Source: JBBQSN01 sp038213835 (GTDB taxonomy: Bacteria; Actinomycetota; Actinomycetes; Actinomycetales; CAWJMD01). Taken from it: a DNA stretch of 16,574 bases. The notes below the pieces were generated by a model. That model was not told where the DNA came from, did not search any database, and saw only the letters and a program-made list of their open reading frames with translations. This document shows, one piece after another, positions 9,860 through 16,574 of this stretch. Position numbers and translations under genes: made by a program. The stretch is taken from contig JBBQSN010000075.1 in assembly GCA_038213835.1 (NCBI GenBank), positions 1 through 16,574 of the forward strand, written 5' to 3'. The stretch's first letter is position 1; the number at the start of each line of letters is the position of its first letter.

Positions 9860-11152
9860 GTGAGCCGCACGCCCCGTCCGTCCCGATCGCGTCGCACCCT
9901 GGCCGTCACCGGCGTCGTCACCCTCGTCGCCGGCCTGGCCGCGACGCCCTCGCTGGCCGGCGGGCGCGGCCACCGCACCTTCGAGCCGCTGGCGACGTTC
10001 GCCGTCGACGGCGAGGTCGCGGAGATCGTCGCCGCGACACCGGACGAGAAGACGCTCGTCTACACCGACTCCGCCGGGGCCGTGGGAGCCGTCGACATCA
10101 CCGACCCCCGGGCCCCCCGCCAGCTCTGGACGCTCCCCGTCGAGGGGTCTCCCACGTCCGTCACGATCACGCCGGACGGGCGGACGGCACTGCTGGCCGT
10201 CGACACCACGGATGGCGACTTCCTCTCTCCCTCCGGCTATCTGGCCGCCGTCGACCTGCGGAGCCGATCGATCGTGAAGCAGGTCGAGCTCGGTGGACAG
10301 CCGGACTCGATCGACCTCACCCACGACGGCCGCACCGCCGCGATCGCGATCGAGAACCAGCGCGACGAGGAGATCGAGGTCGACGGTGTCGAGGGCGGTC
10401 TCCCCCAGGCCCCGGCCGGCTTCCTCGCGGTGGTAGACCTGTCCCGCAGGGCCTGGACGGTCGACCGGGTCGACCTGACGGGGCTGGACGGAGCCCTGTT
10501 CTCCAGCGACCCCGAGCCCGAGTTCGTCGACGTCGACCGCCGAGGCATCGCCGCGGTGACGCTGCAGGAGAACAACGCGATCGCCCTGGTCGACCTGCGC
10601 CGCCGGTCCGTGGTGACCTCGTTCTCCGCCGGGGCGGTCGTGCGCGACGACGCCGACACCGTCGACGACGACGTGATCGCCTTCGACGACGTCCTGGTCG
10701 CCCCGCGCGAGCCCGACACCGTCCAGTGGACCCGGAAGGGCAACCTGCTCGTCGCGGGCGAGGGCGACCTGTTCTCCGAGCCGAGCGGCGGCCGCGGGTG
10801 GACCGTCTTCTCCCGCGAGGGCCACGTCGTGTGGGAGTCCGGGTCGTCGGCCGAGCGGGCGCTGGCCGCCGAGGGCTTCTACGACGACGGCCGCAGCGAC
10901 GACAAGGGTGCCGAGCTCGAGGGCGCCGAGGTGGCCCGGTACGGCGGCGACGACTACGCGTTCATCGGTGCGGAGCGCGGTGACGCCGTCCTGGTCTACG
11001 ACCTGTCCCGCGACCGGCGTCCCGAGCTGCTGCAGGTGCTCGCCGTCGGCGACGCGCCGGAAGGACTCGTCGCGCTGGAGCGTCGCGGCCTGTTCGTCGC
11101 CAGCAACGAGGACGACGGCTCGCTGTCGATCTTCGGGCTGTCCCGCCGCTGA
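9860..11152 (+). CDS. Secreted beta-propeller protein, choice-of-anchor-I-like
   Basis: A 430-residue protein. I use GTG 9860 because GGAGGT sits 4 bases upstream; the open frame extends left to 9488 only as shadow. Residues 1-34 form a signal peptide: an Arg-rich start (RSRRT), a hydrophobic core (LAVTGVVTLVAGLAA) and an Ala-rich end. The rest has repeated VDL/VDI-type propeller strands: EIVAATPDEKTLVYTD (55-70), GGQPDSIDLTHDGRTAAIA (145-163), DPEPEFVDV (217-225), VTLQENNAIALVDL (233-246), then RSDDKGAELEGAEV and YAFIGAERGDAVLVYDLS near the end. This series matches the choice-of-anchor-I domain found in exported and alkaline-phosphatase-like proteins. No membrane anchor or catalytic motif is seen, so it is probably released or wall-associated. 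Function is unknown. It ends 5 bases before the frameshifted membrane gene and may be cotranscribed with it. Confidence 0.85.
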   Translation: MSRTPRPSRSRRTLAVTGVVTLVAGLAATPSLAGGRGHRTFEPLATFAVDGEVAEIVAATPDEKTLVYTDSAGAVGAVDITDPRAPRQLWTLPVEGSPTSVTITPDGRTALLAVDTTDGDFLSPSGYLAAVDLRSRSIVKQVELGGQPDSIDLTHDGRTAAIAIENQRDEEIEVDGVEGGLPQAPAGFLAVVDLSRRAWTVDRVDLTGLDGALFSSDPEPEFVDVDRRGIAAVTLQENNAIALVDLRRRSVVTSFSAGAVVRDDADTVDDDVIAFDDVLVAPREPDTVQWTRKGNLLVAGEGDLFSEPSGGRGWTVFSREGHVVWESGSSAERALAAEGFYDDGRSDDKGAELEGAEVARYGGDDYAFIGAERGDAVLVYDLSRDRRPELLQVLAVGDAPEGLVALERRGLFVASNEDDGSLSIFGLSRR

Positions 11153-11157
11153 ACCTC

Positions 11158-11807
11158 ATGCGCCTGCTCAAGCTCCTCGCGGTGACCACGCCTGCACTGG
11201 CCCTCGCCCTCATCGGGCTCACCCACCCCCACGCGCTGACCGCCCGGTCAGCCGAGTGGTGGACCACCATGCACATCATCCTGTACCGCTGTTCCCGCTG
11301 CTGGGGGTCGCCCAGTGGGTGCTGGTCGCTGGTATGCGCGACCTGCTTTCCTGGGCCGTCCGCGTCGCCGGCTTCCTCTACCTGGCCTTCTACGGCGTCA
11401 TCGACGCCCTCGCCGGGATCGGAACGGGCACCCTCGTGATGAACGGGCTCGACCCCGGATCCGGCCACGGCGGTGAGGGCTCGCAACGGGATCCGGCGAT
11501 CGGCTGGCTGTTCGGCATCGCCAACGAGGTCGGCACCTACGGGGCATGGTCGTTCCTGGGGGGCAACGTGCTGCTCACCATCGTGGCCCTGCGGCGGTGG
11601 GGCATGCGGTCGCTGCCCGGCGGCCTGGTCCTGGTGGCTGCGAGCTACGTCTTCGTCGACTCCCACATCTACTGGCCGGTGGGGGTGCTCGCCATGCTGG
11701 CCACCGCCCTGGGCTTCGGCCTGCTGTCGGTGGCGAGCTGGGGGCCGCGCGGTGCGGGCGGCCCTCGGCCCACCCCTGCCGCAGCGACGATGCACATCCA
11801 GAGGTAG
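11158..11807 (+). pseudogene. Small integral membrane protein broken by a 1-base frameshift
   Basis: The frame starting at ATG 11158 reads MRLLKLLAVTTPALALALIG, then LTHPHALTARSAEWWTTMHI and IL, a hydrophobic segment and a His-rich loop. It becomes nonsense after 11284. The protein-like reading resumes in the next frame at 11286 as PLFPLLGVAQWVLVAGM and continues to the TGA at 11805-11807. One missing base within TACCG at about 11284-11288 explains it (MHIIL-Y-PLFPLLG when restored). The restored product is about 216 residues with roughly five membrane segments, including FLYLAFYGVIDALAGIGTG, WSFLGGNVLLTIVAL and LVLVAASYVFVDSHIYWPVG. I do not recognise a named family. The gene follows the propeller gene by 5 bases. 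A genuine pseudogene and a sequencing indel cannot be told apart here. Confidence 0.75.
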
Positions 11808-11894
11808 CACGCGCGGGCTGACGGGCGAACGCCCAGATGTGGTGCCCCTCGGCCCACGTACATGTGAGCTGGCCGTGACGAGCGGGAGGGGCTG

Positions 11895-13289
11895 TCAGCC
11901 GGGGGCGCGCCCGGGCAGGGACAGCACGGCGACGGTCCCGCCGCCCGGCCCCGGGTCCAGCCGTACGGTGCCGCAGTGCGCGCCGGCGGTGTCGGCCACG
12001 ATCGCGAGCCCCAGCCCCGTGCCGGGCAGCGCCCTGGCCTCCTCGGAGCGCCAGAACCGCTCGAACACGTGCTCCCGGTCGCGGTCGCCCACCCCGGGCC
12101 CGTCGTCCTGGACCTCGAGGCGTCCGGAGCGCACGCGCACCCGGACGGTCGAGCCGGGTGGGGAGAACTTCAGCGCGTTGTCGAGCAGGTTGACGGCGAC
12201 CCTCTCCAGCGCGTCGGCGTCGGCGTCAGGCACGACCCACGGCTCGAGCGCGACCTCGATCACGTGCCCGTCCGCCCGGCGACGCGCCCGGTCGACGGCT
12301 CGGTCGACCACCTCGTCCCACCGGACGTCCGTTCCCGTCGCGGACGGACCCTCGTGGGCGAGCACGAGGAGGGCGGAGACCAGGGCCGCGAGCTCGTCGA
12401 GCTGACCCCGGACGTCGGTCAGCAGCGCCGCCCGGTCGTCAGGAGGCAGCGGTCGCCCGGCCCGTTCGCTGCGTACGAGCAGGTCGAGGTTGGTCCCCAG
12501 GCTGGTCAAGGGTGTGCGGAGCTCGTGGCCGGCGTCGAGGATCAGCCGGTTGTGCCGCTCCCTGGCGCGTGCCAGGGCCGCCACCATGGCGTTGAACGCG
12601 ACGGCCAGCCGGGCCACCTCGTCGTCTGGGGGGCTGTCGGGCACCTCGACGGCGACGGAGAGGTCCTGCGTGCGGGCCACGGTCTCGGCGGTCTCGGCCA
12701 GGTCGCGCACCGGTCGCAACCCACTGCGCGTGAGGTAGTAGCCGGCCACGGCCGCGACCAGCGCGCCCGGCACGCTGAGGACCAGCATCGTCGTGACGAG
12801 CCGTCGAGCCAGCAGCTCGAAGTCGGTGAGGTCGCCTCCCACCCTGGCGGTCCACCCGTTCTCGAGCGGCTGGTCGAGCACCAGGGTCGGGTCCCCGTCC
12901 TCGGAGAGGACGGTCTGCAGGTCGGTGCCGGTGAACCACCTGACCACCGCCGGAGGCGTGGCCGCCGCTTCCAGCGCGACGGCACCCGGTGGCCGGCACA
13001 CCTGGCCGACTGGTCCGCGCAGCTCGATCACGACGGCACCCTCGCTCTGCCACGAGCCGGGAAGGTCGGAGCCGACGAGCGCGCACAGCTCTTCGCCGTC
13101 ACTGGCGGACAAGGGAGACGACACCAGATCCGCTGCCACAGAACGTAGCCGCTCCTCCACCTGTCCGGCGGCCGTGCGCCCCGCCACCGCGACGACGGCC
13201 CCACCGGCGACGACGAAGAACAGGAACCCGACCACGGCGGTGCGGACGGCCAGCCGCGCGAGCAGCCCGCGTGGCCGGCTCAGCCTCAC
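11895..13289 (-). CDS. Sensor histidine kinase (HAMP-HisKA-HATPase_c)
   Basis: A 464-residue membrane sensor. TM1 spans about residues 14-36. An extracytoplasmic sensor region of about 125 residues follows (about 40-163), with Cys69 and Cys98. TM2 spans about 164-187, and HAMP about 188-240. HisKA contains DAGHELRTPLTSL with phosphoacceptor His255. The ATPase domain has the N box NLLDNALKF (367-375), G1 DDGPGVG (395-401), F box FERFWR (409-414) and G2 GTGLGLAI (423-430), so all catalytic boxes are intact. GTG 13289 overlaps the regulator's TGA (GTGA), so it is coupled to the regulator and is its likely partner. It is the last gene of the putative ABC/two-component operon and converges on the plus-strand genes ending at 11807. 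The signal sensed is unknown. Confidence 0.95.
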   Translation of the reverse strand: MRLSRPRGLLARLAVRTAVVGFLFFVVAGGAVVAVAGRTAAGQVEERLRSVAADLVSSPLSASDGEELCALVGSDLPGSWQSEGAVVIELRGPVGQVCRPPGAVALEAAATPPAVVRWFTGTDLQTVLSEDGDPTLVLDQPLENGWTARVGGDLTDFELLARRLVTTMLVLSVPGALVAAVAGYYLTRSGLRPVRDLAETAETVARTQDLSVAVEVPDSPPDDEVARLAVAFNAMVAALARARERHNRLILDAGHELRTPLTSLGTNLDLLVRSERAGRPLPPDDRAALLTDVRGQLDELAALVSALLVLAHEGPSATGTDVRWDEVVDRAVDRARRRADGHVIEVALEPWVVPDADADALERVAVNLLDNALKFSPPGSTVRVRVRSGRLEVQDDGPGVGDRDREHVFERFWRSEEARALPGTGLGLAIVADTAGAHCGTVRLDPGPGGGTVAVLSLPGRAPG

Positions 13290-13978
13290 GACGTCGCCCG
13301 ATCGGCCGACCGCACGACGTACCCGACTCCACGGACGGTGTACAGCAGGCGCGGTCTGCCGTGCTGCTCCGTCTTGCGCCGCAGGTAGCCCACATACACC
13401 TCGAGGGTGTTCGAGCCGGGGTCGAAGTCTTGACCCCACACCTCGGCGAGCAGCCTGGCCCTGGTGAGCACCTGTCGCGGGTGCAGCATGAACAGCTCCA
13501 ACAGGTCGAACTCCTTGCGCGTCAACGGGACCGGCGAGCCGTCGCGCGTCACCTCGCGGCTACCGGTGTCCATCCGCAGGTCGCCCACGACCAGGACGCG
13601 CTGGTCCGCCGAGCTGATGACCGCTCGGCGGCCGAGCGCCCGGATCCGGGCGAGCAGCTCCTCGAGCGCGAACGGCTTCGGCAGGTAGTCGTCGGCGCCC
13701 GCGTCCAGGCCCCGGACCCGGTCGCCCGTCGACTCGCGTGCCGTCAGGACGAGCACGGGCACGGTGCTCCCCGCAGCCCGGAGCCGGCGACAGACCTCCA
13801 GCCCGTCCACGCGCGGTAAGCCGAGATCGAGGACCACGACGTCGGGTGCGTGCAGGTCGACCGCCTGCAGGCCCGCCTCTCCGTCGGCGGCGGTGACGAC
13901 CTCGTACCCCTCGAAGGCGAGGCTGCGCTCGAGGCTGCTGCGCACGGCGGGGTCGTCCTCGACGACGAGCACCTTCAT
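13286..13978 (-). CDS. OmpR/PhoB-family response regulator
   Basis: A 230-residue two-component regulator. The receiver domain (1-115) begins MKVLVVEDDPAVR with the acidic pair Glu8/Asp9, and has the phosphoacceptor Asp51 in VVLDLGLP, Thr79 in VLVLTAR and Lys101 in LPKPF. The winged-helix DNA-binding domain (about 130-226) contains PLTRKEFDLLELFMLHP, the recognition-helix region NTLEVYVGYLRRKTE and the terminal wing TVRGVGYVV. ATG 13978 is preceded by GGGAGG. It is coupled to the kinase gene by a 4-bp overlap and lies 35 bp after the permease gene. The likely targets are its own operon and the exporter, by analogy with other linked systems; no operator repeats were identified. Confidence 0.96.
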   Translation of the reverse strand: MKVLVVEDDPAVRSSLERSLAFEGYEVVTAADGEAGLQAVDLHAPDVVVLDLGLPRVDGLEVCRRLRAAGSTVPVLVLTARESTGDRVRGLDAGADDYLPKPFALEELLARIRALGRRAVISSADQRVLVVGDLRMDTGSREVTRDGSPVPLTRKEFDLLELFMLHPRQVLTRARLLAEVWGQDFDPGSNTLEVYVGYLRRKTEQHGRPRLLYTVRGVGYVVRSADRATS

Positions 13979-14013
13979 GCCCCCATCCTCCCGCCTGGTC
14001 CGAGTCGTACGGG

Positions 14014-14838
14014 TCAGGCCGTGACGTCGCGTCGCACGAACGACGTGGCGGCCGCCCCGGTCGAGACGACCAGGTACGCGCCGACGGTCAGCAGCGCCGC
14101 GACCAGCGTGACCGTCTCTGTGCCTCCCGAGGCCACCGCGGAGAGCAGCTGGCCCGGGAGCCACTCGTTCGAGCCGTCGACCGTCCCCACGACGATCGTC
14201 TCGACCAGGAAGAGCCAACCGATGCCGATGGCCACGGCGGGGATGGGCGTCCTCAGCAGCACCCCCAGAGCGGCGCCCAGCGTGGCGTACCCCACCGCGG
14301 ACAGCGCCACCTGGCCCACCGTCTCGAGCGAGCCCACGAGACCGTGGCCCGTGTACCAGAGGTCGGTGTCGATCCCCTGGCCCCCGGCCAGCAGGCTCGA
14401 CAGGCCCGCGGCGACGACGGCCGCGACCAGGACGGCGCCGACCGTGAAGGTGGCGACCGCGGCCCATGTGCCGACCAGCAGCCGCAGCCGGCGTGGCTCG
14501 CGGACCAGCAGGTTGCGCAGGGTCCCGGTCGTGAACTCGCCGGCGAAGGTCGCAGCGGCGACGCAGAGGGCGATGATGCCGAACACGCCCACCGCGGCGC
14601 TCAGCCCCTCCAGCAGACCGGAGGCGGCGGCGAGCGACTCGGTCGTGGTCGCCAGGCCCGCCGGCCCGGGCGGGCCACCTCCCGGACCCTGATCGGCGAC
14701 GACCGAGGCCGCCGGTTCGGCGAACGTCACCACCAGGGTCGTCACGAGGGCCGTGACGGCGGCGGTGGCGCCGTACGTCCCCCAGAGCAGGGCGGGGCGA
14801 CGGAGCTTGGTCCATCCGGCGAGAAAGGTTCCGATCAC
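14014..14838 (-). CDS. ABC-2 type transporter permease
   Basis: A 274-residue permease with about six membrane segments: 19-41, 76-99, 124-150, 178-195, 198-219 and 240-263. Between segments 2 and 3 is a basic cytoplasmic loop, EFTTGTLRNLLVREPRR (101-117), typical of ABC-2 permeases that pair with DrrA/CcmA-like ATPases. A Gly/Pro-rich external loop (50-60) lies between segments 1 and 2. The start is GTG 14838 with AGGAG 5-9 bases upstream. The ATPase gene ends 59 bases upstream, and the product most likely forms a homodimeric exporter with it. The substrate is unknown; lipids, peptides or antibiotics are typical of the family. Confidence 0.93.
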   Translation of the reverse strand: MIGTFLAGWTKLRRPALLWGTYGATAAVTALVTTLVVTFAEPAASVVADQGPGGGPPGPAGLATTTESLAAASGLLEGLSAAVGVFGIIALCVAAATFAGEFTTGTLRNLLVREPRRLRLLVGTWAAVATFTVGAVLVAAVVAAGLSSLLAGGQGIDTDLWYTGHGLVGSLETVGQVALSAVGYATLGAALGVLLRTPIPAVAIGIGWLFLVETIVVGTVDGSNEWLPGQLLSAVASGGTETVTLVAALLTVGAYLVVSTGAAATSFVRRDVTA

Positions 14839-14897
14839 GGGGTGCTCCTGGTGTCGTGGGTCTGGTCGCGCAGGTCGGGACGCTGAGGTGGGGACGG

Positions 14898-15896
14898 TCA
14901 GCGGACGTCGCCGCTGCCGGTCCCCGTCAGCTCGAAGAAGGCGTCCTCGAGGGTGGGGCGGCGCACGACCAGGGACGTCAGGACGACTCCCACGCCATGG
15001 GCTCGCCGGTTCAGCTCGGCGGCCCGGGCCGTCGCCTCGGCATCTGACGTGGTGACCGGCAGCTCGACGTCGACCGTCCCGTCCTCGGTGGTGCTGACCT
15101 CCCAGTCGAGGGCGGCGGCGATGTCGGCCACCAGCGAGGCGTCCTCCGGTCGTTCGGTGCGGGCCAGGATGCTGGGGCTGTGGCTGCGGACGAGGTCCTG
15201 CACACCGCCCTGGAACACGAGCCTGCCCTCGCGGATCATCACCAGGTGGTCGGCGACCTGCTGCACCTCGCCGAGCAGGTGGCTGGAGACGAACACGGTC
15301 ATGCCCTCGTCCCGGAAACCCCCGATCAGCGAACGCATCTGGGCGATGCCGGCGGGGTCGAGGCCGTTGGTGGGCTCGTCCAGGACGAGCAGGCGCGGGC
15401 GCGCCACGAGGGCCGCAGCGATCCCGAGCCGCTGCTTCATCCCGAGCGAGTACGAGCGGAAGGGGCTCCCTGCCCGCTCGGCCAGGCCCACCCGCTCGAG
15501 CGCCTCGTCCACCCGGACCCGTGGCAGCCGGCCGGCGCGCGTGAGCACCAGCAGGTTGTCGCGTCCGGACAGGGCCGGGGTGAAGGCCGGGCCCTCGATC
15601 ATCGCCCCCACCCGGTCGAGGTAGGCGGTGGGTCGTCCGAGCGGCGCCCCGAGCACCGTCGCCGAGCCGGACGTGGGACGCACGAGACCGAGCAGCATCC
15701 GGATCGTCGTGGTCTTCCCGGCGCCGTTCGGGCCGACGAAACCGGAGACGACGCCCTCCGGGATCGCCAGGTCGAGGTGGTCGACCACGGTCCGCCCGCC
15801 GTAGGCCTTGGTGAGTCCGCTGGTGCTGACGGCGCGAGCCGGGGACGGCCCCGCGGGGTCTGCCCCGAGGTCGGGCAGAGTGCTGAGGTGGGTCAC
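14898..15896 (-). CDS. ABC transporter ATP-binding protein (ABC-2 exporter)
   Basis: A 332-residue ATPase. Walker A is GPNGAGKTT (55-63), the Q-loop region is near GAMIEGPAF (97-105), the signature is SYSLGMKQR (148-156), Walker B is LLVLDEPTNGLDP (169-181) and the switch His is in SSHLLGEV. The C-terminal 90 residues form the extra domain often found in CcmA/DrrA-type exporter ATPases. I choose GTG 15896 because GGAGG lies 7-11 bases upstream; the frame runs on to 16100 but the additional residues are basic, low-complexity and unlike the family. First gene of the exporter/two-component operon and divergent from the TctC-like gene. Confidence 0.94.
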   Translation of the reverse strand: MTHLSTLPDLGADPAGPSPARAVSTSGLTKAYGGRTVVDHLDLAIPEGVVSGFVGPNGAGKTTTIRMLLGLVRPTSGSATVLGAPLGRPTAYLDRVGAMIEGPAFTPALSGRDNLLVLTRAGRLPRVRVDEALERVGLAERAGSPFRSYSLGMKQRLGIAAALVARPRLLVLDEPTNGLDPAGIAQMRSLIGGFRDEGMTVFVSSHLLGEVQQVADHLVMIREGRLVFQGGVQDLVRSHSPSILARTERPEDASLVADIAAALDWEVSTTEDGTVDVELPVTTSDAEATARAAELNRRAHGVGVVLTSLVVRRPTLEDAFFELTGTGSGDVR

Positions 15897-15979
15897 GGTG
15901 GGCCTCCGGGCTGCTGGGCTGGTCAGACCGAGCCTGGGGGGCCTAGCTGAGAGGACCGTGAGGCGAGGACCCCTATGTC

Positions 15980-15993
15980 CCTGAGAACTCAGG
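15980..15993. promoter_or_regulatory. Short palindrome in the divergent control region
   Basis: CCTGAG-AA-CTCAGG is a perfect 6-base inverted repeat in the 176-base space between the ABC ATPase start (15896, minus) and the TctC-like start (16073, plus). It could be an operator for either gene. No clear -35/-10 pair was found around it, and a 6-base arm can occur by chance. Confidence 0.25.
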
Positions 15994-16072
15994 CCGCGGG
16001 TCGAGCCCCGAAGTAGTCCAAAGGGGTGCAGGATGTGCGCCGGACGACGACGTCGACGGCTGGAGGAGCCCC

Positions 16073-16574
16073 GTGACCTGGCGATGGACCAGGCGACCAC
16101 GCCTGGCGGGGCTGTGGGCGGTCCTGCTCGCGCTGGTGGTGGTGCTCGGCGGCTGCGGGGTGACCCGCGGCGACGACTCCCGCGACCTCGACATGCTGAT
16201 CCCGAACTCCCCCGGCGGCGGCTACGACCAGACCGGGCGGGCGGCCGTCACCGCGATGGAGGAGGCCGACATCACCGGGGGCACCTTCCAGGTGCAGAAC
16301 ATCATCGGCGCCGGCGGCTCGGCCGCGATGGCGACGCTCATGGGCAAGGCCGGCGACGAGCACACGATGATGACCGTCGGCCTCGGCGTCGTGGGGTCGC
16401 TCTACTCGTTCGGGAGCGACTTCTCGCTGCAGGACACCACTCCCCTGGCCCGGCTCATCACCGAGTCCGAGGGTGTGCTGGTGCCGAGCGATTCCGAGTA
16501 CGAGACGATCGACGACCTCGCCCAGGCGTGGAAGGCCGACCCCGGCTCGATCACGGTGGGCGGGGGGTCCTCCC
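16073..16574 (+). CDS. tctC: TctC/Bug-family tricarboxylate-type solute-binding lipoprotein (3' end beyond window)
   Basis: Partial gene; the C-terminal half lies beyond the right edge and 167 residues are visible. GTG 16073 follows GGAGGAG (16062-16068) at a good distance. The N-terminus is a lipoprotein signal: Trp/Arg-rich start, hydrophobic core LAGLWAVLLALVVV and lipobox LGGC with the lipidated Cys28. The mature part starts with LIPNSPGGGYDQTGRAA, the PGGGxD ligand-binding loop of the Bug/TctC family, followed by QNIIGAGGSAAMATLMG. These proteins capture tricarboxylates or related carboxylates for the TctAB membrane components, whose genes would be expected downstream. The true ligand is unknown. 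It is divergent from the ABC exporter genes and shows no functional link to them. Confidence 0.92.
   Translation, partial: MTWRWTRRPRLAGLWAVLLALVVVLGGCGVTRGDDSRDLDMLIPNSPGGGYDQTGRAAVTAMEEADITGGTFQVQNIIGAGGSAAMATLMGKAGDEHTMMTVGLGVVGSLYSFGSDFSLQDTTPLARLITESEGVLVPSDSEYETIDDLAQAWKADPGSITVGGGSS

Noticed and set aside
9764..10825. A 353-codon minus-strand frame opposite the propeller gene
   Set aside because: It is antisense to a gene with signal peptide, good ribosome binding site and family motifs; no start signal of its own.
11270..11300. Programmed ribosomal frameshifting in the membrane protein gene
   Set aside because: No slippery heptamer, no nearby in-frame stop forcing a pause, and the required shift is explained by a single lost C.
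11823..11834. GGGCGAACGCCC mini-hairpin between the convergent genes ending at 11807 and 11895
   Set aside because: Position suits a bidirectional terminator, but the stem is only 4-5 bases and no T tract follows.

Overview
The window is very GC-rich, with G/C at almost every third codon position, frequent GTG starts and many 4-bp GTGA stop/start overlaps. Together with the gene content (form I CO dehydrogenase, a TM0106-type RecB-like nuclease, OmpR-type two-component genes) this points to a high-GC actinomycete, possibly Nocardioides-like. No rRNA, tRNA, CRISPR array or insertion sequence was seen, so the genus cannot be fixed.

Layout. (1) Positions 6232 down to 1, minus strand: an aerobic carbon monoxide dehydrogenase operon in the order coxM (FAD subunit), coxS (2x[2Fe-2S] subunit), coxL (Mo-Cu catalytic subunit with the form I loop AYACSFR), an XdhC-type maturation protein carrying a C-terminal YHS domain, a MobA-like nucleotidyltransferase, and a CoxD-type MoxR AAA+ ATPase cut by the left edge. 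Junctions are nearly gapless, with three GTGA overlaps, so this looks like one transcript. The first three genes make the MoFeS-flavin enzyme that oxidises CO; the next three match the factors that build or deliver its Mo-cytosine-dinucleotide/Cu-S centre. (2) 6286-6344: a candidate cox promoter abutting a strong 12-bp-arm hairpin that probably terminates the preceding gene. (3) 6372-6956, minus: a TerD-family stress protein. (4) 7237-9057, minus: a stand-alone TM0106-family RecB-like nuclease. (5) 9146-11807: a stretch where reading frames are broken. It holds a minus-strand unknown gene with about three frame changes, a G-rich (minus strand) quadruplex-type tract, an intact secreted choice-of-anchor-I-like beta-propeller (plus), and a small membrane protein (plus) with one clear 1-base frameshift. 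(6) 15896 down to 11895, minus: an ABC-2 exporter ATPase, its permease, an OmpR-family response regulator and a sensor histidine kinase, apparently one operon. (7) 16073 to the right edge, plus: a TctC/Bug-type solute-binding lipoprotein, divergent from the ABC operon and cut by the window end.

The best supported biology is aerobic oxidation of trace CO. I see no convincing evidence for a wholly undescribed system. The points most worth a second look are the XdhC-YHS fusion inside a form I cox operon, the acidic tail on CoxS, the hairpin/promoter junction in front of coxM, and the clustering of four apparent frameshifts in about 2 kb while the rest of the window is intact.
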